Positions 56,666 to 64,000 of a stretch of DNA of 64,000 bases are shown here, piece after piece. Location: the NCBI RefSeq assembly GCF_905147045.1, contig NC_065904.1:5828001-5892000 (forward strand), read 5' to 3'. The stretch comes from Nymphalis io (Eukaryota > Arthropoda > Insecta > Lepidoptera > Nymphalidae). The translations under genes were made by a program, and so were the position numbers. Positions within the stretch are counted from its first letter, which is position 1, and each line of letters opens with the position of its first letter. The notes beneath the pieces were generated by a model. That model was not told the DNA's origin. It did no database searches and worked only from the letters and a program-made list of their open reading frames with translations.

Positions 56666-58431
56666 AAATAAGTGTTAACTTTTTAAAAATAAATAATGCA
56701 AATAAATGATTTCATACAAAATAAAACGGATAGAACTAAAAACTCAAACGACGAGTGCCGTCTGCCTCCCTATTATTATGTTCCTTATAGAAAGACAAAT
56801 AAGCAAATAGGCAAGCTGATTGTGATGATAACTCAATCCTGAGGCGTCTAATTACATAGACTCACACTCCATATATAAGAAAAATGGATACCTAGTAACG
56901 GATAAAGATTATTAATGAATTTATAATTTTTTTTATATGATGACGAAATTATCTAGAAACAAACTAAAGTAGGTTAAGTCTTTTATGAGTAATATACAAA
57001 TGCAGAAAAAAACTTGCCTTATATGTTTGGGAGACAATCATTTATAAAAACTTGACCAAATTCAGTTACATGTGTTACGCCCCTTATAACCTGTGTCATT
57101 AAGAGAGGATGCAGTAATTGCGTCAACGATAAACTAAATCCGTTGAGGCAAAAAATTATGATTGGTGTATGAAAGTAGACTTAAATTCGATATATTTATT
57201 TAAAAACTGCAAAAAGGTTTTAATATAAACGATATTAATAAACGTCAAAAAATAAAATAATTATTGTTTTAATAAACTAGTTTTATGGTTCTGCAGTAAT
57301 TTTTTTTGTATATATCAATTTTTCCACTTGTTCGTCTCTCCATGTCACTGTCCATATGCACGGTTTCTAATCAAACTAAATAACCTGACTTAAGAGTTAA
57401 GTTTAAGCGGTATTTCCATTACATCAAAGAAAAGAGCAATAACCAACTTTATTTTTCATCTCTAGATATACGAATCGACATTATCCGTTAGTATTAATAT
57501 GTTTGATATATGAATAATATGTTTTGACACAAATACATAATAGTTGGTACCGAACAAATCGATATGGATTACTAACTGCTGTAAAATTCCATCTCCGATT
57601 AAAATTAAAATGACCAAAAATTATTTCATAGATGATTACGTTATATAATGTTTGAAATTTCAGCTGTCTACACTCAATAGTTTTGGCTGTGGCATTGGTA
57701 GTCAGTCTGAACAAAAGATTTTGCATTTTGATAATACCCCCCCAATAAAATGACCACGGAACCCTACCAGTTGCGTGACCAGATTCGCTTAAACTTATTG
57801 TTTATTGATGCATTTTTCCTTTCGAAAGTTTTCATCATAATTATGATATTTTATTTCACAACTTAATTACTTTATATAACAATATAATGTTTCAATAATT
57901 GATATTTCCGAAAATTGACTTTACATAAAAATATCAGATATCGGTAATAATAAATAAATTTTTCGTATTAATGACAAAAAAATCACCTTCGAAAAATAAA
58001 AAAAAAAACATAATTCCAATAACCGAATAGTACTCGTAACGGAAATTAATTATAATTATAAAAATTTTATGTTTCAAGGCAAGTTGTAAAAAATGGAAAG
58101 TGTTTTACATCGAACGAATGAATTTTGACCACACACACTGTAATTTATCTTCTTGACACTTCGAGGTGTGACGACCAAACAAATTATCTTTCACGTATAT
58201 AAACGAAATTGTAACTTTTTTTTTAATTTAAAATAGGACGGCACATGTGCAAATGGAACCTGCGAAGTAAGTAAGAAAAAGGAGATTTAAAAGTAGCTTC
58301 AGTGACATAAAAGCTGAAAGGAAACCAGATGAGTATCATATTACAAGCAAAGCGTGCATATGTGCATAGGGTGGTTCTATAGGAAAAGAGAAAAACTGAA
58401 AAAAGGAATGAATGACTCCAAACGAAAATGT
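56666..58431. other. AT-rich DNA, nothing recognised
   Basis: An 81-codon minus frame at 57481-57726 shows no motif. aataggacggcacatgtgcaaatgg at 58232-58256 may be a worn family D end. Confidence 0.4.
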
Positions 58432-58520
58432 CCTTTATTCATATAGGCTTTTAAAAGCATTTTTGCTACCACTCCTTCGGAATGTAATTTCCACCAAGTA
58501 ATTACTCTTTTCAACCAATA
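58432..58520 (+). repeat. Family J interspersed repeat, shorter copy
   Basis: cctttattcatataggcttttaaaagcatttttgctaccactccttcggaatgtaatttccacc, then attactcttttcaacc. It shares the aaagcta/tcggaatgta/tactctttt order with 33311-33455, with an internal deletion. Confidence 0.5.
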
Positions 58521-58782
58521 AAATAAGACATCAATAAAATACAATTAAATATAAATCTAATCTGAAAATCAACAACACACTAATTTCAATCTTTTACTAC
58601 TTTATATAGCCTTATGGTCTTTTTTATGTTTTTCATTTTTTTCTTTTTATATATTGGCTAAGTTAACAACTATGTAAGGGATGTGTAACTTATGTAATAA
58701 AGAAGTACCTGAGTGAAGTACTAGAGGGAATTATGAATTAATGTTATATTTTAATGACGTTCCATTTTTATATTAATCATTT

Positions 58783-59063
58783 ACTGGTGGGAGGGCTTTG
58801 TACAAGCTCGTCTGTTTAGGTACCACCCTCTCATCAGATATTCTACCCCAAACAGCAGTACTTGGTATTGTTGTGTTTCGGTTTGAAGGGTGAGTGAGCC
58901 CGTGAATTACAGGCAAAAGAACATCTTAGTTCCCAGTACCAGTTGGCGGCGCATTGGCGACATAAGGGATGATTAACATTTCTTACAATGCCAATGTCTA
59001 TGGGCATTGGTGACAACTTACCATCAGGTAGCCCATATGCTCGTCCGCCTACCTATAATATAA
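58783..59063 (+). repeat. Family D retroposon, full-length without poly(A)
   Basis: actggtgggagggctttgtacaagctcgtctg to gctcgtccgcctacctataatataaa. It is moderately diverged (inserted taccag at 58936, lost t in ccgtgaatt), and the tail is replaced by ataaag. Confidence 0.8.
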
Positions 59064-59355
59064 AGCATATTATTCATAAAGCGTGTCTTTAATTTTAAAT
59101 AATGTTTTGGTATATAAATGTCTGTGTATATGAGTTTTAAAAGCTACGGTCATACTTATAAACGTTGTTTAGAGGGGAATTAGTTTAACAATCCTGTGTC
59201 TTCTTCTTTCGAATGTCAAATAAATGATGACAGAAAAATCAGTGTTTAAATAAACAGTCGCTAAGCAATGTTTATAAGAGCGTATTTTTTGAAAAAACTT
59301 ATAGATAGGTACTATAAGTTAAATTGAAAAGTCTTGTGCCTATTTTATCTCAATA

Positions 59356-59365
59356 TTTATCGAAC
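59356..59365. repeat. Target-site duplication, left copy
   Basis: TTTATCGAAC, identical to 59672-59681. Confidence 0.85.
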
Positions 59366-59671
59366 CAGTAACAGCCTGTTAATGTCCCACTGCTGGGCTA
59401 AGGCCTCCTCTCCCTTTTTGGGGATAAGGTTTGGAGCTAATTCCACCACGCTGCTCCAATGCGAGTTTGTGAAATACACATGTGGCAGAATTTCGATGAA
59501 ATTAGACACATGCAGGTTTCCTCACGATGTTTTCCTTCACCGAAAAGCACGAGATGAATTATAAACAGAAATTAAGCACATGAAAATTCAGAGGTGCTTG
59601 CCCGGGTTTGAACCCACGTTCATCGGTTAAGATTCACGCGTTCTTACCACTGGGCCATCTCGACTTTTTTT
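59366..59671 (-). mobile_element. Family E tRNA-derived SINE, intact insertion
   Basis: On the minus strand it reads from the tRNA head (gtcgagatggcccagtggtaag at the right edge, with box B ggttcaaaccc) to the 3' end (gagaggaggccttagcccagcagtgggacattaacaggctgttac) at the left. A run of ten T separates the head from the right-hand duplication. Identical 10-bp flanks mark a clean insertion. The 76-codon + frame over it is a shadow. Confidence 0.9.
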
Positions 59672-59681
59672 TTTATCGAAC
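59672..59681. repeat. Target-site duplication, right copy
   Basis: TTTATCGAAC, the partner of 59356-59365. Confidence 0.85.
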
Positions 59682-61671
59682 ATTATTATAAATTAAATAT
59701 TAAATGATTGTTTTCGTAATAGTCGTGTTTTTATGGACCTGCCACATTAGTGTATAATCAGTTCCATGGGTTCACGGCTTGGTTATTTACGCAACACAAC
59801 AATACGATTTATAACTGCGTTTGATGAGATTAACTGGAGCGAAACACAAATCGTTGGACGAAAGATAAATTTTATTATTTATTCAATAATAAGGATAAAC
59901 TTAGTTCGAAAAACGTAATCTTCGATATAAATTATGTCCAATGTTGTCATTAAATCAGTTTCATTCGAAGATAAATTTTTACTGTTTTCGTTGAATTAAT
60001 GTAATTCGCTACGCTGCTTCGATTTTTGTGTATTTCGCATTATATCGTGACATTTTTGGTTCACTTTTAGTAATACAACTTTTTACAGTATCGGATTCCG
60101 CTATTTTATAACTAGCTAGAATTAATTTTTTGACTTACTTACTTTTTTACTACTTAAATTTATTTTGACTATTTCAATATTGAAATAGCTATTCAACTTT
60201 GAAAATCAAACAATCTTTTAAATTTAGACGTATAATATACAGAATCATTTTTAAATTAAATGTTTCATTCTTTAGGAAAGCTATCTTAATAAGAGATTTC
60301 TTCCAGTTTTAGATTGTATTTGAGTGAGTAAAATGAATGTGTAAGTATATATCCTACAGGCAAAACAATCAAATATTATATTCATTACTATCATAGGAAT
60401 ACCTAGAATACTCAAATACTACGTATCTAAATATATCAGGGATAGTAAAAAAAATATTAAGAAATCATAGATTGGATACAACGTACTAGTTGTTATTGCC
60501 TCCCGTTTTAGTTACGTATAATAATGTGTTAAATAAATAAATAGCTAAAAAATATATATTATCATTAAAATAATTATTTGTAAATTAAATTAAGAATTAT
60601 GTTGAGTTTTATAATTAAAAAAAGGCTAGACAAAAAACAATTTGATACCTATTTATTTATTATCTTAATATTCCAATGAAGGGACGGGCCCTTCATCAAT
60701 CCCTTATCAAAACTGGTTCACCCATGCGACGCGAGTCTCATAGTCCCATGGATTGTAAGTTAATCAAAAATTTTACGCGTTTTTGCAGAACGTAGTCGTG
60801 ATAAAACTCATTTTACGCAACATCCCGCATTATCACAAGAACGTTTGAATGAATGATTCACACACGTTCATTCATAATTCGTATTTTTGCACGCTTAGAT
60901 AAACCGAGTAACCTCTATATTTGCGTAACTACGGATAAATTACTATAAAAATATTATTATAAACTATAAAGAGATTAAATAAACAAGAACAAAATATAAA
61001 TTAAGGTAAAATAAATTTAATTTAAATTTGGAATCTTCTTGAAACTTCAATAAACTTCCGTAATAAATTACTTAAAAAATTCACCATCAAAATGAAACCT
61101 ACTTTGTATTTTTTTATTAGTTTATTAACCGACATCTACAAAAACAAGGAAATTCTCAATTCCATTGCGGTTTTTTATGTTTTTTTACCTTAAAACTCCG
61201 CAATTTATATGAACTGATTTCGAAAATTATTTTATTGGTACGCAGGGTATACTTTCCATTTGGCCCCATGGGCTGCAATGGGGCCACCATTTTGCACGTT
61301 AGAATAAAAAATAGGGAAACAAATTGTGATAAAAAAAATGTGTACTTGTTTACTGTTATGTAATCGAGTCTCGACATAAGGCCTGAAATTCAGCTCTGCA
61401 GTAGTCCACCATTGGAACACCAGGCTCAGTAGCCTTTTCAGCTGATAAACAATCATTGTTTATTAATTATTATTTGTAGTGTAAGTACTTTTGTTCTTGT
61501 GGAAACTGAATAAATGTTGATTTATTTATTTACATGCTGGAATTAAATAAAAGGTTGTAAATAGCGGTAACTACTAACATTACACAGATGTAAATTTAAC
61601 ATAATAACAGCTATAATACCAGGTTACTCACTGTTACTGCATGTTTTAATGTTTAAGGGATATAACTAATA
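59682..61671. other. AT-rich DNA with one GC hairpin
   Basis: atgaaggg (60676-60683) and cccttcat (60689-60696) form an 8-bp stem with loop acggg. A GC-richer bit at 61240-61300 (cccatgggctgcaatggggcc) sits in overlapping minus frames without motifs. Confidence 0.45.
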
Positions 61672-61735
61672 AGTAAGCCCGTAAATGTCCTACTTCCAAG
61701 TAATGGTCTCCTCTATTGTTGAGGATACGGTATAT
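61672..61735 (-). repeat. Family E SINE, 3' remnant
   Basis: gtaagcccgtaaatgtcctacttccaagtaatggtctcctctattgttgaggata corresponds to the 3' end of family E in reverse, heavily worn. Confidence 0.4.
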
Positions 61736-62309
61736 ATTCATAAACTTTGATAAATGACGATATTATGATAGAAACCAATATTTTTTTTGGTTATGCTAAA
61801 CTGTTTTTTTTAGTGTAATTTTTGTGTGTATTTAGTTGGATTCATTAATTGCTTCAGTAATGAGGTTTATATACTTTAATGTTTCTATTGCGAAATAAAG
61901 TAAAAAATTTCTTCCATTAAAGTTAGAATAAAGAATAAACTTAGGTTTTTTTTTCACTTATTAGTCTATCTTTGCAAATATTCTATACCAAATTTAACGT
62001 TTTTATTTTAATAGCCCTTAAAAGTATATACCTAGTTTGTCAAGTAGCTAGTTTATAAAGTTTCAGATGGCGTCAAATCCCAAGCCGAACTAATAAGCAT
62101 TTATACAATGTTTTTCAAGAATTTTTCAAGAAATTAGAAGAACAGTAGTAGCCTGAGATTAATTTAAGTAGTAACAATCTTTTAAAATCACGTGGAACCG
62201 TTGGTTCCTCGCCTGATTTCTCTTTTGGCAGAAGTCATTAAATATATTTAAAATAGCATTTAAGCGATTTACTTCGTCTGATTTCAATTATATGATGATG
62301 TACACCTGA
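61736..62309. other. AT-rich DNA, nothing recognised
   Basis: No repeat or frame seen. Confidence 0.45.
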
Positions 62310-62626
62310 CTAATTTCGGCGATGGTATGAGAGATCAGCTAACTGAGTATATATAATATGTCCTATATTATAGTGCACAAGTGTGTGCGCAAACACAGAT
62401 GCACTCTCTATTCCCTCACTCTCATAATCCTATGGGATGGAAATTCATCAATCCAACGGCTTTACGTGCTCTCCTAGGCACGGGAGTGTAGACATCCTAC
62501 TTCCAAATTCCGGGCTGCTACTGAATCTACAGAAAAGTCCTATAACTTTTTATCGTCCCAACCAGGGCTTTGAACTCAGGACCTCGGGATCTGCGGCCCT
62601 AAAGACTAGAAACAACGAGGCAGTCA
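62310..62626 (-). mobile_element. Family A tRNA-derived SINE, near full length
   Basis: ctaatttcggcgatgg, cacaagtgtgtgcgcaaacacagatgcactctctattccctcactctcataatcc, gcacgggagtgtagac, and the head tttgaactcaggacctcgggatctgcggccctaaag ... acaacgaggcagtc. The (ATT)n tail and a clear duplication are missing. Confidence 0.75.
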
Positions 62627-63092
62627 TATGATTATACAGCTTATATCCTTCAAAACGTTTATTTTATCGAACTACACCATAGAATTACTAGTAACCTACA
62701 TCCAGTACAGTAAAATCACACGATCGAATGCGTTAAGCCATCCGCCGATAATGTTATCGTATGGCCCCATAACTCCGGATCCACACATGGTTTCCAACTT
62801 AAAATCTATTTTGTTGAACACGCGTCATTCCATCCTTGATAAATTTAGTATTACTTTGAATAATATAATCGATCTTAATAAATACGATGCCCTCTTATTT
62901 TATATCTATTAAAAATATATGCCCTAGTTCGTATACTATGCGTTTACGTATCCCTCATACTCGTTGCATATAACGGTTTCTATTCATATAATATTATTTA
63001 TGTGCGACAGTCGTATCGAATATCTTGTTCTTTAAGCACTTAAAGAAGTACTTATACTCAAGCCGATCACTAGCTACCATATTATAATTACG
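62627..63092. other. AT-rich DNA with a 94-codon frame
   Basis: The frame at 62628-62912 contains HPPIMLSYGPITPDPHMVSN, a less AT-driven stretch. The rest is Ile/Asn/Leu-rich. Not convincing as a gene. Confidence 0.35.
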
Positions 63093-63160
63093 TTTTTTTT
63101 TAAATTATATGTGAACGTGCATATGGGCCACCTGATGGTAAGTGGTCACCAACGCCAATG
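63093..63160 (-). repeat. Family D retroposon, 5'-truncated end piece
   Basis: A run of nine T then gtgcatatgggccacctgatggtaagtggtcaccaacgcc. Only the last 60 bp plus tail remain, as expected for an aborted reverse-transcription product. Confidence 0.7.
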
Positions 63161-64000
63161 ATGTGTGTGTTTAAATGCTTGTTGGCACACGAAAATAGGG
63201 TTTAAGATATTAAATACTTTAATTTATTATTAATTAATAAAATAAGTATATGTTTTAACTTAATTAATAATGTAAATTAATTACCATTATAAACGTATGT
63301 TATCAATTGTTCATAATTCTTAAGAAATTTCAAAGAGAAGAAGAGGCATCAAAAAGCTATCATTATAGTCGTATCTGGTAACTCAAATTTTCTCTCTAAT
63401 TGAATTTTTAAAAAAATAATTATTTTATAATAATTATATTTATTTATTTTTCTGTTGCAACAGTGTTTATTGCAAGTGTTTATTGAATGTTATTGCACGC
63501 ATTAGAGAACTAACGATCATTTAAGACATAGTGACTGCAAACCTGCCTTCATTAAAGTCCGGTTGTAATCTCAATTCCCAATTTATACATATGAAAAACC
63601 AACAAGCTGTTTAAAGGCACGTTTGATTGGTAATTACTTGATTTACTTAAAGTCCATATCGCCATACAGTATTAAATAATATCTGTTATACAATGAATCG
63701 TTATGCGTTCAATTTGCTCGTTCGCCAAGAAGAATTCTGATAAATTTATAACTTTGCGTCTATTATTAATTGTCAGTCGGTCATAGTTTTGATATTTTTA
63801 TAGAACTAGCCAGTGTATGGACTGCGGTGCTAAGATTTTTTTTTAAATGTACTCAATTATTACCACTTCTCGGGTTACAATTCGCCAGGTATTATAAATC
63901 GATGGTAATAATATACAAGTAACCTTTATGCACGTGTCAGCAAGAACTGTATATAGTTTTAACTCAATCGGATATGTGATGTAGGAACGCATACGAGACG
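63161..64000. other. AT-rich DNA, nothing recognised
   Basis: No frame or repeat of note up to the window edge. Confidence 0.45.

Overview
The window looks like intergenic or long-intron DNA from a lepidopteran insect, probably a butterfly or a related ditrysian moth. It is strongly AT-rich and carries interspersed repeats of a recognisably lepidopteran kind. No gene could be identified with confidence in the 64 kb. There is no rRNA, no canonical tRNA, no CRISPR array and no complete conserved protein-coding gene. The longest open frames are about 90-140 codons. Most are antisense shadows of repeats or chance frames in AT-rich DNA.

What can be annotated is transposon debris. Family letters are used only inside this report. 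Family A is a tRNA-headed SINE with an (ATT)n tail: good copies lie at 1964-2351, 9551-10028, 30553-30862 and 62310-62626, with decayed ones at 7683, 10490, 10745, 34738 and 55229. Family C is a poly(A) element with a 3' hairpin, at 9823 (nested in A) and 46335 (nested in a Helitron-like element). Family D is a roughly 290-bp poly(A) retroposon with twelve copies. The copies at 29081, 39930 and 52288 are almost identical and must be recent. Family E is a second tRNA-headed SINE with about fifteen copies, including one at 59366-59671 with a perfect 10-bp target-site duplication and a head-to-tail pair at 23475-24053. Family G is a repeat of about 150 bp with five copies on both strands; I cannot name it. 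Helitron-like fragments with lepidopteran-type ends are scattered throughout (236, 1700, 6150, 41710, 42297, 32520, 46125, 55385 and 56520). A fragment of a non-LTR reverse transcriptase C-terminus lies at 5850-6125.

By region: 0-11 kb is dense in A, E and Helitron-like remnants, with the reverse-transcriptase fragment. 11-17 kb holds several protein-like open frames on the + strand and a perfect 15-bp hairpin. 17-29 kb is mostly plain AT-rich DNA with the E dimer. 29-41 kb holds the young D copies, a fresh E copy and a pair of hairpins. 41-50 kb has Helitron-like debris and one 68-codon open frame spanning a 14-bp palindrome. 50-64 kb has D and E copies and the best-marked SINE insertion.

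A few short segments are less AT-rich than their surroundings and protein-like or CpG-rich. They could be short exons, small ORFs or conserved regulatory elements. They are listed at low confidence because open frames of 40-60 codons arise often by chance over 64 kb. No genes can be shown to work together here, and I did not find a clear new biological system. The most useful leads are family G, the 3' hairpin shared by families C and D, the recent D burst, and the candidate hidden exons.
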